A DNA stretch of 64,000 nt from Sodiomyces alkalinus F11 (taxonomy: Eukaryota > Ascomycota > Sordariomycetes > Glomerellales > Plectosphaerellaceae). The position numbers and the translations under genes are program-made. The stretch covers positions 5,722,346 through 5,786,345 of the forward strand of contig NW_021167080.1 of the NCBI RefSeq assembly GCF_003711515.1, written 5' to 3'. Of this stretch, positions 23,060-34,740 are shown piece after piece; positions within the stretch are counted from its first letter, which is position 1, and every line of letters begins with the position of its first letter. The notes under the pieces are model-generated. The model did no database searches and was not told where the DNA came from. It saw only the letters and a program-made list of their open reading frames with translations.

Positions 23060-24108
23060 TCAGAGCCCAGCGACCAGGGTGTAACCGCCATCCACGGCTA
23101 TGTTCTGGCCATTAAGGTACTGATTGCAAGCCAGGAACAGCACGGCAGAAGCCATATCCTCGTCCTGACCAGGACGTCCAGCGGGGACCTTGCCTTCGTA
23201 CTTGTCCTTGGCCAGACCGCTCTTCTGGGTCTCGTCGGATTCGCCGGCGGTCATCTCGCTGGGGAAGACGCCAGGAGCGATGCTGTTGACCCGGATGGGG
23301 ATATTGTTGGCGGCGAGTTCAGCGGCCAGCATGCGGTTGATGTGGATGGCGGCGGCTTTGGAGGCGTTGTAAGCGAAATGGTGCTGAGCGGTCTTGACCA
23401 TGCCGCTGATGCTGGTGATGTTGACGATGGTGCCGGACCAGCCGGGGTGGCGCTCGGTGGACCGCTGCAGGTGAGGCAGGAAGGCCACGGAGACAAAATA
23501 GACGCCGGCGACGTTGGTCCGGTGGACATTGTCCCAGTCCTCGAAGTTGGCTGACTTGTCGTCGAAGAGCTTGCTCTTCATCTCCTGGGCCGAGCTGGCC
23601 TCTGTCTCAAAAGTCGCCGAGCTGATGCCAGCGTTGTTGACAAGGATGCACAGGCACGGTTCTCGCGACTCAATCTCCGAGACGAGTCGTGCCACGTCCT
23701 CCTTGTTGGTCACGTCGGCCGGGATGCCAATAATCTCGCCGCTGATATTCTTGTTGTACGTGTTGACTACGGTATCGAGCTTTTCCTTGTTGCGGCCCGT
23801 GATGTACACCTTGGCACCGTTGCCAGCCAGGGCTTGGGTAGCCATGAGGCCGATGCCAGAGCCACCGCCTAAAACAAATGTTTGTCAACGGCAATGTTGA
23901 ATGATTTTGTGTGCCTCGTATTAATTTTATTTTCTTCTTTCTAAAGAAAACAAAAACGCATTCCCCCTTTTCTCCTGTGATTCGTTTTCCCTCTCGACAT
24001 GGAGAAGTACATACCGGTGACGAGAGCGACCCTCCCCGACAGGTTGAACAGGTGGTCACGGGCGAAGAGCTTATTGCCCTCAGGGCCAGACGTCTTTTGA
24101 GTCGACAT
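23060..24108 (-). CDS. Short-chain dehydrogenase/reductase (classical SDR, FabG/RhlG-like)
   Basis: Two exons (24108-24015 and 23868-23060) flank a 146-nt intron with donor GTATGT and acceptor TTTTAG, giving 300 residues. The join falls inside and restores the cofactor motif TGGGSGIG (residues 31-38). Other SDR landmarks are NNAG (109-112), the catalytic Ser region NITSISGM (about 181-188), the active site YNASK (Tyr198, Lys202) and the PG motif in NSIAPGVFPSEM. The acidic-poor segment ITGRNKEKL after beta-2 suggests NADP(H) preference. A C-terminal AVDGGYTLVAGL closes the fold. Family knowledge only predicts a carbonyl/alcohol oxidoreductase; the substrate is unknown. It is the last intact gene before the transposon island. 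Confidence 0.88.
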
Positions 24109-24649
24109 GTTGGCTCTCCGGTTGTTTTGTAGGTTGTTTGGAGGCGTAAATGGGGATCTGAAGACTGGAATTTGTTGTTTGCGGTTGGATAGAGAACAAG
24201 GTCGGCTTCGTAAGACAGTGCTACACTGACGAGATTGAAGAAAGGAAAGGGGGAGAAGATGAGTGCAGCGTCCGTTGATGTGCTGTAGTATTTGAGATGC
24301 TTGGGGGGTAAGCGGGAGGGCACGGCATTTGAGGCTCATGATGACGTTTACAGTTCTTACTTCGTATAAATTGAAACAACTCAAGACGTCAATACCATCG
24401 ATAGCTTAACAATCAAACGGTGCCGAATCCCAACAGAAGAGAAAGAGCTCCCTCTTGTAGCCCTCCTACTTGCTTCTTTTCAGCCGAGAGCTACGAGTTA
24501 TACGTCAAGGAGAAAGAGCCACCCTATTCCATGACGACATGGATCGATGCATGCCCCTGCTATCATATTCTATCACGTAAGCCACGGTATGGTGACCTCC
24601 TATTGGTTGGAGGTGTCCCACTATCCTCGCTTAGAAGGTAGTAGATATA
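24109..24649. other. SDR promoter flank and left border of the transposon island
   Basis: Normal-composition sequence upstream of the SDR start gives way abruptly at about 24,640-24,650 to AT/TpA-rich DNA. No gene is supported between them. Confidence 0.6.
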
Positions 24650-24755
24650 TTTAGGATATATATACCCGCCCCCTTTTCCTTTCTCTTTTATATATAATAT
24701 AATTATATATTTCCTAAATTAACGCTTTATATAAGTACTCGCCCGTTAATTTAAT

Positions 24756-24770
24756 AGTTATAAGCCCGGG
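24756..24770 (+). promoter_or_regulatory. Mutated primer-binding site (half-tRNA-iMet type)
   Basis: AGTTATAAGCCCGGG matches, with one G-to-A change of the RIP type, the sequence complementary to the anticodon arm of initiator tRNA-Met (GTTATGAGCCC). Copia elements prime from this internal half-tRNA. It lies just before the gag-like region, where a PBS belongs. Confidence 0.65.
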
Positions 24771-27700
24771 TAATAGTAGTAACTAGTAACTTCCTACTAA
24801 TCTATTATCTATATCTATTTTTATATACTTCTATAGTATTACGGAGCCCTTTTACGCTCTCTCTTTTAATAATAAGCTTTTATTCGCTAAACCCTTACTT
24901 AATACTATATCGAATAAGCTCGAGATCACGGCTAAAGCGCTCGGTATCCCGCGCCTTAAATCTACGCGGTAATAGGCCGATTAGATCTTTTATATCTAAT
25001 CGTATACGCAGGGGATAAAGGTTTAGGTATTACTTAATCCTAGCTAAAATGATTAGCTAGATAACCGTCCTAAGTATATTATATCTAAATCTCTGGATTA
25101 ATTACGCGAATAGTATTTCTAAAACGAGGGCGATAATACTATTATACCCTTAATATAGGACCTTATACACCTCGCCGAAATTAAGAATTAGTAGATTATA
25201 GCCTAGAATTAAAAGCTCGGTTACTTTATTAAGGCGCTTAATAAGGCTAATTAATTACTTAAAACTATTATAGAGACCTTTACTTATTAAGAGGCTATCG
25301 AAAAGGCTATTAAGAAGTATCCTAGCTATAATAAAGATAAGTAAAACTAATATTTTATATTACGTTACGTGATAAAGGAACTTAAGAATAGCTTCGCTCC
25401 GAATAGTATTTATATACAAGAAGAGGTAAGACGAGTATACGAAAAGTATTTATGAAACGCTTATTAAGCTAATACTAAAGTGGCTATATAGTATACGGAG
25501 TAGAATGCCCTTATTAAACGCGTATATTAGTAAAAGATAGCTAAGATTAAAGGACCTACTATTATTTAGAACTTCGTTATAGTAGTTAGATGGAAGTTTA
25601 CGCCTATTTAGGCAGAAACTAAGCTTTAGGAGCTAGTAATAAAAAAGGTCCGCGGCGATAAGATTTCCAATCTTTTAATATACGGCCACGAGTTTAACGC
25701 TATTATAAGCGCTCTAACTATAAATAGCACGCGCTATAACGTTTACGCTACCCTAGGAGACTACTTAGATAATAATAAAGGCGGAAAAAAGCCTAAGAAG
25801 AAGAGTATTAATTACCCTTATTAACGCGAATATATATAGAAGCCCGAGTAATATAATAAGCTAGAGTACGCTCTAACCGGAAAATATAAGTAAAGATCTA
25901 CTACCTATGTTAACGGTAAATAGTATAAGGAGATACGGAAGGAGATTAAGCTCCTAAAGTAGAAGAGCTTACGTGAAAAACTATAGAAAAAGAGATAGGA
26001 AAGCTTAAAGAGCGGTAGTAGTAAGGGTAAAGATAGGTATCCTAGAAACGTTATTATAACTATCCTGGATCCCGCCCTTATTTATACTATAAAAAAGGTC
26101 CCTAGGATCTACGCTACGCTCCGACTAGGCCCCTACCCGCTCTTATAAAGTACTCTTCTTAATAATTACGGCGTAACTCACCTTATAAACTTAATCGACC
26201 TGCTTATTCTAGATTCCTTTATTCCTATAAAAGGATCTATTAAATCCGGTATAACCGACTTTCCGATTATTAGTAAAGGTAAACAGATTCTTAAGGGAAT
26301 TCTTAATAGGCCTTTAGGTGCTCTGAAGGCTAACTTAGAGCTTAACGATATAGTTATTATAAAGGGATTTTGTACGAATATTATATCGGAAGCTCTAATA
26401 TATAAGGTTAGGATCTAGTATTCGGTTATAACTATTTATTATATTTTAGAATAGCGGAGAAGAGCGTGGTCTTATTAAAGCTGCTTCGATGCTTTAATAT
26501 AACTATCCTTTAGTATAAGCGAATTTTATCTTTTTCTTCTTTTTATTCGTTATTCTAACTAATACTATATAGTGTTATTCCGATTAACTATGACTATTAG
26601 TATATACTTATTATAATAGTTAATTAATTAATAAGAGTTTACCGATACTACCGACCTTCTTATAACCCTCCTTATCTATAAGTCGATAAAGAATACTTAT
26701 AGCACTTAAAAGCAGGCTATCTTAGACTAGACGTTCTACGAGTATTAGTTTATAACGCTAGGAATATATTAATTAAGGGAACTAAGCGGATAGACTACGA
26801 GATATACTCTAGAACCTAGGCACGTTAAGTTATATCTCGATACACGTTAGAATACCGCTCCCTATAACCGTTTTAGCGTATTTATTAGGGTCTTTAAAAG
26901 CTACCTAAAAGCTATAACGGTATACGATATCTTCTTATAATATAGAATAAATATAGCGGCTGGATCTACGTGCTGTCTTTAGCTTTAAAAAACAGCGTTA
27001 CGGTTTATAACGCGCTATAAGCCTTCGAATAATAGGTCAATCGGCAGTTTATATTATATATCTATAAGATACGTAGTGATAATAAGCCCTTAATTGTTAA
27101 CCTAGCAGGGGATTTAATAATCTAGCTATAGGCGAGTAGTTAAGGGATCGATATAGAAATCGTACCGCCCTATACCTATAAACTAAATAGAGGTAGCGAA
27201 AGAGCCGGTTAACTAAATATTATAAAGTCTAACGCTATACTTAACGGAGCAGGAATTCCCCTAGATAAATAGCTAGAGAGTACTAAAATAGTAGCATTAT
27301 TATATAATATAAGTCCCTTATAACGACACGGTTAGAAATCCCTAATAGAAATTCTTAACTTATAGTTTAGAGATAATACGCCGATTCCGGTAAAAGAGTA
27401 TATAGCCGACCTATACCCTAATTAGAGTAGTATTTATACCTACGGCTACCGTGCCTATCTAATAGCGAGGGATAAAGAGGCTAGGAGGAATAAGAAACTA
27501 TATAAGGTTTAACTAAGGGGATATATTAGGTATCTTATAGGTTACATTACCTATAATATTTACCGAGTATAGATTCTATAGCTTTAGAAGGTTATTATAA
27601 CGCGTAATATATAGTTTAATAAGCACCTGTTTTATAAACTATAACACGAAAAAGCAGAATAGATCCCGGAGCCTAAGGCGAGAAACTAGCTTATAACTTA

Positions 27701-28479
27701 TGAAATATAAGAAGATAAAGATAACTACTTTATTCTATAGGCCTACCCTCTGGGTAGATTAATTAATAGCATATTTTTTAGAGAATAAGCTGAGTCCACG
27801 GGTTTAAACTCGCGGGTAGGAGTAGTAAAGGCTAAAATAAACGTTTTATCGCTATTACTAGATATAGACGTACCTAGTATACCCGAACCGCCCGTAACAG
27901 GACTTTAAACCCTACTCGTAATACTTAATCCTTAGAGTAGGAATCTTTAGGTTATAAATATAAAGCCGTAATCTTTGGAGGAACTCTTAATTAATAATTC
28001 TTCCGACTAATAAGATAATAGAGCGGCTATATAAGAAGATACCGTAATAGATACGCTAGGATTATATATACTAGAGCTTAATACGGATACTTTAACGATT
28101 TTAACTATAAAAAGGAGTATATAGGCGACGGTATAGGGACGAGCTACCCCTAATCCGAACCACGGTACTAGCTAAACTATAGCGTCCAGATCTAGACTAC
28201 CTATCCGACCGACTCCTAAGGTAACCGCCTACTAAAGGAAATAGAGTATACTAGTAAAGGAAGTAACGCGCGCTAGGACGGGCTAAAAAGACTTCTAACC
28301 TTTAATTTAATAAGTCTTAGAGTAGCCGATACTAAAATAAATACCCGTTCGAATACTAATAAAAAGGCTATAACGTTACCGAAGCCCTTAATTAACGGCA
28401 GGGTTTATCGCGACTATCTAAAGGCTATACTAAGATACTAATAAAAGCTTACTAACTACTCGATATATAAACGGTTTAA

Positions 28480-29500
28480 GGAAGCCGTGTAAAAGGATGT
28501 AAATAAGCTAATTAAGAAGTATATATAAAAAGAAATTAAGCGCTTAGAGGCGAAGTTAAAGCCTTTTCTATTAAAGTGGGTTTTTACCTATAAGTTTAAC
28601 TCAGACGGATATCTTAAACGATATAAGGCACGCTTATATATTTAAGGGGATTTATAGGAGAGCTTAATAATTAAGGGAACCTACGTAATAATGCTCGCTA
28701 TATAATCTTTTTATATTATTATAGCCCTAGCTACTTAGTTTAATCTAAAGATTGAGTAACTTAATATTATTAACGCCTTCGTTAACGCCTAAAAGAGTAA
28801 AATAGGTATACCCGTTATATACGAACTTCCTAATAGATTTAAGTAGCCCGATAAGTGCTTAGAGCTTAATAAAGTACTATATAGACTACGCGACTCGCCT
28901 AGGCTATAGTTTTAGACCTTTATAGCTACCCTAATAGACTTAAAGATAAAGGCTAATAAAGAAAAACCGTGTCTATTCTATATTAAGACCTAAGACGTAT
29001 TTATTATCTTCTTTATAGATAATATCCTTATATTATTTTATAGAGATAGTGCTATAAACGGCCTTAGAATTATTAAAGGGATTAAAATAAAGTTCGAGGT
29101 ATCGGAAAAAGGGAAAGCCGATTAGTTTTTAGGTATTAAGATTACTCGAGATCGCCTTAGATATAAGGTTTTCCTTTCCTATAACTTATATATCGAAAAG
29201 ATTATAGCTAGGTTTAATCTAGATACTCTAAATACCAACTTAGTAATTCTTATTCCTATTATAGAATACTAGAAAAGAGAAGATAAAGCCACCGCTTAAG
29301 AGATTAAATCTTATTAAGAAAAGGTCGGATTAGTGCTTTATATAGTAGTTATAATACGTTCTAATATAGTATTTACCGCCTTTATCCTCTCCTGCTTTCT
29401 TAGAAACCCCTCTCCTAACTATTATAAGGCGGTAGACTAAGCTATCCGCTATTTATTTATAATAAGAGACCTCTTAATTTAGTACGGATCGAGTATTAGT
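28480..29500 (+). pseudogene. Copia reverse transcriptase remnant
   Basis: Continuous copia RT homology is readable in one frame if in-frame TAG/TAA are taken as mutated CAG/CAA or TGG. Landmarks are KWVFTYKFNSDGYLKRYKARL, LNIINAFVNA, YELPNRFK, YRLRDSPRL, FIDNILILFYRD (the catalytic YxDD degraded to FIDN) and FLGIKITRDRLRYKVFLSY. The aspartate-to-asparagine change in the catalytic motif fits C-to-T/G-to-A mutation. It is dead. Confidence 0.85.
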
Positions 29501-29989
29501 TTATAGGCGATAGTTATTATAAGCGACGCCTTTTTTATAGACGATTTAGATATATAAAGATCTTTATAGAGTTACCTTATTAGCCTATTTAGTGGATTAG
29601 TTATATAGAAAGTAATAAGGTAAGTAATGGTAATAACGTCTATAACCGAAGCAGAGCTACTCGCTTTAGAGTAAGTAGCGAAAGAAATAATAGGATTAAA
29701 GCGTCTTTTTATTAAAATACGCTTTAATCCGGAATTTCCTTAGGATATCTATTATAATAACACGTAAACGATACGCCTAGTAGTCGACGATAGCTTTAGA
29801 ATCGAGACTAAGCTTCGCTATATAGATATATAGCGCTTTTAGGTAAGGTAAGAAAATATAAAGGGATTATTTAGAGTCGTATATCTTATTACGAATTTAA
29901 TACTAGCGGACGGATTAATAAAAGCACTTTTATAATAAAAATTCAAGAACTTCCGAGTATATCTTAATATAATTAGTACACGGAGGGGG

Positions 29990-30255
29990 TAAATATCGCA
30001 TAGGCATACGGACCACGATATGGTCTATAGGGGATCCAGGGGGGATCCACGCTATAACTAAGGGCTTCGGATATAATAAGGGCAGATACCGGAAAAGACC
30101 GGATAGGATCTAAATAACTTAGTACCTATAATAGAGTCTTTACCACCTAAATTAAGGGTATAAAAGACTCTCCTAGATATAACTTAATATAATATATATA
30201 TATAAGATTTCTGCTTTACTAAGTTAATTATTTAAGTGCCTATTTAACGTGCGAT
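29990..30255 (+). repeat. LTR of the copia element, shared with the next unit
   Basis: It starts right after the polypurine tract (TAAATATCGCATAGG, consistent with an original TG start), contains a TATAAAA box at 30,159-30,165, and ends before a second primer-binding site. About 265 bp. Its 3' end (AAGTGCC...GCGATAG) resembles the short remnant preceding the first PBS at 24,735-24,755. The exact ends are inferred, as no second intact copy is present. Confidence 0.6.
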
Positions 30256-30269
30256 AGTTATAAGCCCAG
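30256..30269 (+). promoter_or_regulatory. Second mutated primer-binding site
   Basis: AGTTATAAGCCCAG again equals the half-initiator-tRNA-Met complement with one G-to-A change, even closer to the tRNA sequence than the first copy. Its position immediately 3' of the LTR shows that this LTR also acts as the 5' LTR of the following unit. Confidence 0.65.
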
Positions 30270-31797
30270 TTTATAACGCCTAAACGATAGATATTAATAA
30301 GGCTACCCCTATTTTACTATAAAAAGTAATTACGTCTATATAAGCACTCTTAAATAACTATTATCGACCTAATTAGAGTAATTAAAAGATTAATTAATCT
30401 ATATATTAATTAACTAACCGATAAATAATAGGCTAGTAAAGATATGTTTTAATATATCTAACGCCGAATAGAAAGCGGCCGCTATTACCCTTATTCACTA
30501 AAAAGATTGGGTAGTATAGGAGCGCACTATACACGGTAAATCCGCCTCCTACGAGGATAACTATCTTAATCTAAAGCTAAGTAATAAAAAGGCTAACGCC
30601 TACCTCCTCCCTATACCTATACTACCTAATATTCGTAAATATAAAGCCTTTATCGTGGACCTAAACACGGAGGAGGCCACGGCTACTATATCTTCTACTA
30701 TCACGCTAAAGGGTAATAAGGCCACCGATACCATAGATACCGTGGCGACCACGGTCGTAGGCAGGAAGAAGACGGCCGCTCGCCAGAAGGCTATAGCCGT
30801 AACGAAAAAACCACCGACCAGGACACCTATATCTATGAATATCCTCTCTAAAAAAGGGCGTACGCGATACCTATAAGATCGCCGCGTATACTGCGAGAAA
30901 AAGGCAGACTATAACGCGTAGTAAAAGGAGTTTAATAAGATACGCTCCTATATTAAAAGGACCGTCTATACTACGTTATATAGCCTCCTTACCTAGCTAT
31001 AAGACGATACCGTAAATAACCCGCGGGCCTAGATTACTCTCCTATACGCGTATATAGAACCGATACCTATAGACCTCTATAAGGAAGCCCTAGTCTTATA
31101 CCGACGATATACCACGCCTATAAAGGCTATACCTAAGGATATAAATACCTAGGTTATGAGCTAGAAAATAGCGATAATACACTATAAATACCTAGGTTAT
31201 GAGCTAGAAAATAGCGATAATACACTATAAATATATAGGTATTTTAGAGTTATTAAGCGTAGACTATTAGGCAGAAAACGCGTTAAAAGCTATTAGACCT
31301 ATTACCTAGGAATAGAGTAATAACTACCTAGTAAATAACTATAATAAGATTACGGAAAACGAGCTAACGATTAACGACTTTGTAAAGGCTTTAAGAGCGG
31401 TTCTTAGTAATTTAAAGAGCCTATAATCTACCGCTATAAAGCCTAGAGTTAGGAGAGGCACCTTTAATACCCTTAGGAACCTCCTTAATACTAAGGATAC
31501 TACTAATAACGATAATAATAAAAAGCGTCCTTATAGTAACACGTCCGTAAAGGCTATCCCTCTTATAATAAAGAGGCCTTATAAGATATATAAGAACCCT
31601 TATACTACCGCCGCTTATTAGTATGTAAGGCCGGATATACGCCCAGCTAGCGACCTAAGATTTCTTTAATATCGAGGTAAGGGTAAGGTAAGATAAAGGG
31701 ACGCGATTATTTCTTTATTACTGCGATATAAGGGGGGAGCCGAACTATAATAGTAACGCGCGGTTATATAACCCCTAGAGGGAGAGAAGGGGGATAG
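30270..31797 (+). mobile_element. Gag-only copia-like unit (RIP-mutated)
   Basis: Reading through stops gives a gag-like protein from about 30,430 to 31,680. Landmarks are a basic Thr/Lys-rich segment intact for 73 codons at 30,655-30,876, YIKRTVYTTLYSLLTQL, LYAYIEPIPIDLYKEALVLYRR, FVKALRAVLSNLKS, and a degraded nucleocapsid-like end KRPYKIYKNPYTTAAYQY. No protease, integrase or RT follows; instead a purine-rich tract (GGGAGAGAAGGGGGATAG, 31,780-31,797) is reached. This is the layout of a non-autonomous gag-only element or an internally deleted copia. The gag does not look like a direct copy of the first element's gag. Confidence 0.6.
31140..31233 (+). repeat. 43-bp tandem duplication in the gag remnant
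   Basis: Two identical 43-bp copies (landmark CCTAGGTTATGAGC at 31,148 and 31,191) plus a few bases of a third. The copies are identical although the region is saturated with RIP mutations, so the duplication arose after RIP. Confidence 0.92.
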
Positions 31798-31990
31798 TAT
31801 TATGGGTTAACCCCGATATATAGGATCCGGCTATACTCCGGATCTTCCTAACTACGCGCTTAGTTAACGGACCTATATCGCCTAGCTATCGCTACCTTAT
31901 AGCTAGCCTAGCGCTATAGACTCTGCTCCTTTTCCTCCTTCCTTCCTTAGTTCTAGATAGTCTACTATTACGACCTCACTTAGTGCCACG
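31798..31990 (+). repeat. Putative LTR following the gag-only unit
   Basis: It begins TATTATGGGTTAACCCCG directly after the purine tract, which fits a TG-starting LTR after RIP. It includes a pyrimidine-rich stretch (TGCTCCTTTTCCTCCTTCC) and ends where LINE reverse-transcriptase homology begins on the opposite strand. It differs from the LTR at 29,990, so the unit may be a chimera. Boundaries are approximate. Confidence 0.4.
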
Positions 31991-33148
31991 ACCTATAACT
32001 AGTCGTTTATATTATTATTAGCTGCTTCGAAAAGGGAGGTTATGGCTCTTTTTAGGATCTTATAGTTTTTCCTAGCCGACGTAGACGCTATAGATAGCTA
32101 AAAATCGTCTATATAGGATAACTAAAGATCTTTAAAATCCGGCCCCGCTATAACCTTCCTTTATATAAATTAAGAATAGGATAAGGGAAACCGGGGAGCC
32201 TTATAGGACCCCTATATTTAGAGGGGTGGGCTGCTAAACCTGACCCTCGAAGGCTAGTTGGATACGCCTGTTTTCTGTGAAGGAGGCTACCTATTTAACT
32301 AGATTCGAGGGTAGTTAGAGCTCTTAAAGGATTCTTAGTAGCTAAGGGCGGGCGACGTAGTCGAAGGCCCCTTTAATATCTAAAAACAGCGTAGAAATTA
32401 CGGCGTTTTGCCGTGATTTACGCTGTTTTTTAATATAGTGGAGGAGAAGAAGGGCCGTATCGATAGCGGATCGTTATTTTCTACCCCCTATCTAAATAGG
32501 GTATAGAAGGTCATCGCGGGTATTAGCTAAAAAGCTTAGTCTAGTAGCTATAACCCTCTCGAGGACTTTACCTAAGCAGTTTAGAAGGGCTATAATCCTA
32601 TAAGACTTAGGATTAGAATAGTCCTTCTTCCCCGGCTTTAGTAGAACGACCCCTAGGGCCTCTTTCTAGTAGGTAGGGTGGTAGCCTATTAAAAATAAAG
32701 CTGAGTAGGCCTTTAAGAAGGGCCCGGGAATAGCCTTATAGACCCATTAGATCGGCTATAAGCTTATCCTATTAGGCCCTGGGGCTTTCCCCTTAGCAGC
32801 TTTGAAGATAGCGCGTTATAGTTCGGTAGTCTGTAGGCTAGGCCACTCCCATGGTCTTCTAAGGCCCTTACTACGTGATCTAGTCAGGCTCTGGGGGCCG
32901 TTAGAAGGGTTAGAGGGGCCTAGGTCCCCCGAAGGGCCTATAAATACAGGGGCTTTAGGAGCGTCGGTGGCGGAAGGAAGAGGAAGAGGAAAAAGGGTCT
33001 GAATAAGGGCGTTATATTTTTTATCGAAGGCGTAGGCTTTCTGCTTCGTAGGCGTTTAAATCGGTGGGATTTTGGCGTTTAGGCCGCTCTTTGTGTAGTT
33101 ATAGGCCTTAAAAATCTCAGGGCCTTAAGCGTTAGCTAGGAAGGCCTC

Positions 33149-33364
33149 CTAGTGGTTCTTTTTTGCTGTTTTTACTGCCCTATAATAGGCGTTTCGAGCC
33201 TCTTTCCAGGTAGTTTCTAGAGCCGCTAGCCGGGTAGCCGAGGCCCCCTTTTTAGCTTTAGCTTTTCTAAAAACCCTAAAAGCCCTATTAGCTGATTTTC
33301 GTAGGGCTTTTAGCCCTAGGGTCCACCACGGTTTCGAACGCTCTACTACCCTTAGCTCAGGCAT
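33149..33364 (-). pseudogene. LINE ORF2 linker fragment between endonuclease and RT
   Basis: A 71-codon open stretch, VVERSKPWWTLGLKALRKSANRAFRVFRKAKAKKG..., is the basic linker that precedes the RT domain in Tad-clade ORF2 proteins. It is open by chance within a broken ORF and is no separate gene. Confidence 0.8.
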
Positions 33365-34413
33365 AGAGGCCTTAAGAGCCAGGGAGATAGTATCTGTTAG
33401 GTGGCGACCTATAGAGTCCTAATCCGAGACGTTAATAGCCTGCTATAGCTGCTAGTCGAGGCTAGGCTCTAGGCTCTTTAGGGTGCTAGTAAATAGACCC
33501 TAGTCCGCTAGCCTATAATTATAGGCCGGTGGAAGGGATCTATTTATAGGACTCTGAGAGCCTAGAATAGAGGCTAAAATCAGGATAGCGCGGTGTAAGG
33601 AGGGAGTATTTTCGATATATTCCTACTTATAAAAGCGGAGACGATTAAAGCCGGGCGTGTAAAATACTAGGTCTATAACCGACTCTTAACGAAGATTAGA
33701 CCTAAAAAAGGTCCCCCCGTTTAGGTTAACTTCTTCAGGATCCACTAAACAGGTGGCTTTAAGGCTGTTTAACCAGTCTACTAGGGCCTAGGCCTTAATA
33801 GAAGCCTGATTCGTAGCAGCCCCGTTCTACTACCAGTGGTTCCTATTAAAGTCCCCTATAATAAGGGTCGGCTTAGGGACCTAAAGGCCCTATAGCACGC
33901 GATCTTCGGTCTAGGGTCGGCTTCTAGAGCCTGAAAAAGAAGGAAAAGAAGAGGAAGAAGAAGTCGAAGAGGTAGAGGGGGTAGGGCTAGGGGGCCTTAA
34001 AGGCCCTCTGCCTGTTATTTCGGGATCCTGCTCTATCTAATTATAGACATTTAGGATATAGAAGGTCTACGGATAATAGACCTCTATAAGCTGCGCGTCT
34101 ATATTATCTAGAAGGTCTTCGCGGTGTGAAAAATCGATACCCGAGTCCTTTCTTATATACGTAAGGACCCTAGGTTTAATAGGAAAAAACTGGGTTTTCC
34201 GAGACGTAGGCGTGATAGTATAGAAAGCTAGGTGGTTTCGAATATACCACCCTTCTGGTTTTAGGACATAGGAAGGCTCTTAGATAAAGACTATATTAGC
34301 CGAAGTCTCTAAAGCCTATTCTAGGATAGCTTTCTGCGCCGGACCCTGTTTATCGACGTTATGCTAAATAAACCGGATTTCTTTTAAACTAAAAGACCCT
34401 TTATTTATAGGAT

Positions 34414-34740
34414 TTAGGGTTTAATAGCTCGAAAGACCTCGTAGTTTTTACTATAAGGGGGGTATGCCCCCTCGTAGTTATAGCACTTATAGGTCCTGTG
34501 TTCGTAGTCGCCGTATTCCTTGCACTTGTTATAGTAGTGGTCTTCGTCGCTATAGCCCTCCGTAGCGTAGATAGAGTAGGTAGTTAGGCTCTTATAGGTC
34601 CCTCGGGTATACCCGAATTTCCAGCAGTTAAAGCACTGGGTCCTAGGGGTTATAGGCCTATATTTATAGACCTTTAGCCGCTGGCCGGCTATATAGAGCC
34701 CCTGTTTTAAGCAGTATTTCTGCTCTTTAGTAGTTAGCAC
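34414..34740 (-). pseudogene. LINE ORF1 zinc-knuckle region
   Basis: A 108-codon open stretch carries three degraded CCHC knuckles: CFNCWKFGYTRGTYK, YSIYATEGYSDEDHYYNKC and YKCYNYEGAYPPYSKNYE. Several knuckle Cys and His positions now read Tyr (TGT/TGC to TAT/TAC, CAT/CAC to TAT/TAC), which is what C-to-T/G-to-A RIP produces. It belongs to the Tad-like element and is not a gene of the host. Confidence 0.85.

Larger units (their letters stand above)
24650..30255 (+). mobile_element. RIP-degenerated Ty1/copia LTR retrotransposon
   Basis: Every frame is broken by many TAA/TAG codons, but reading through them recovers a plus-strand copia polyprotein in canonical order. A gag-like region (about 24,770-26,000) is followed by a protease-like stretch reading THLINLIDLL near 26,180. 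The integrase C-half carries PPYTYKLNRGSERAG...AGIPLDK near 27,160-27,260 (compare the family's QNG-AER motif). The reverse transcriptase spans about 28,540-29,480 with LKWVFTYKFNSDGYLKRYKARL, NAFVNA, YRLRDSP and FIDNILIL, then an RNase H-like part to about 29,930. A polypurine tract (CGGAGGGGG) at 29,981 precedes the 3' LTR. The 5' LTR is missing or reduced to about 100 bp. Order and motifs are seen directly; autonomy in the past is inferred, and no product is possible now. Confidence 0.85.

Noticed and set aside
23033..23554. 173-codon plus-strand frame within the SDR gene
   Set aside because: It is the antisense of the SDR active-site region and shows no independent signals.
30655..30876. 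73-codon open frame as a stand-alone gene
   Set aside because: It is the one open stretch inside a stop-riddled gag-like region and continues in frame on both sides as gag.
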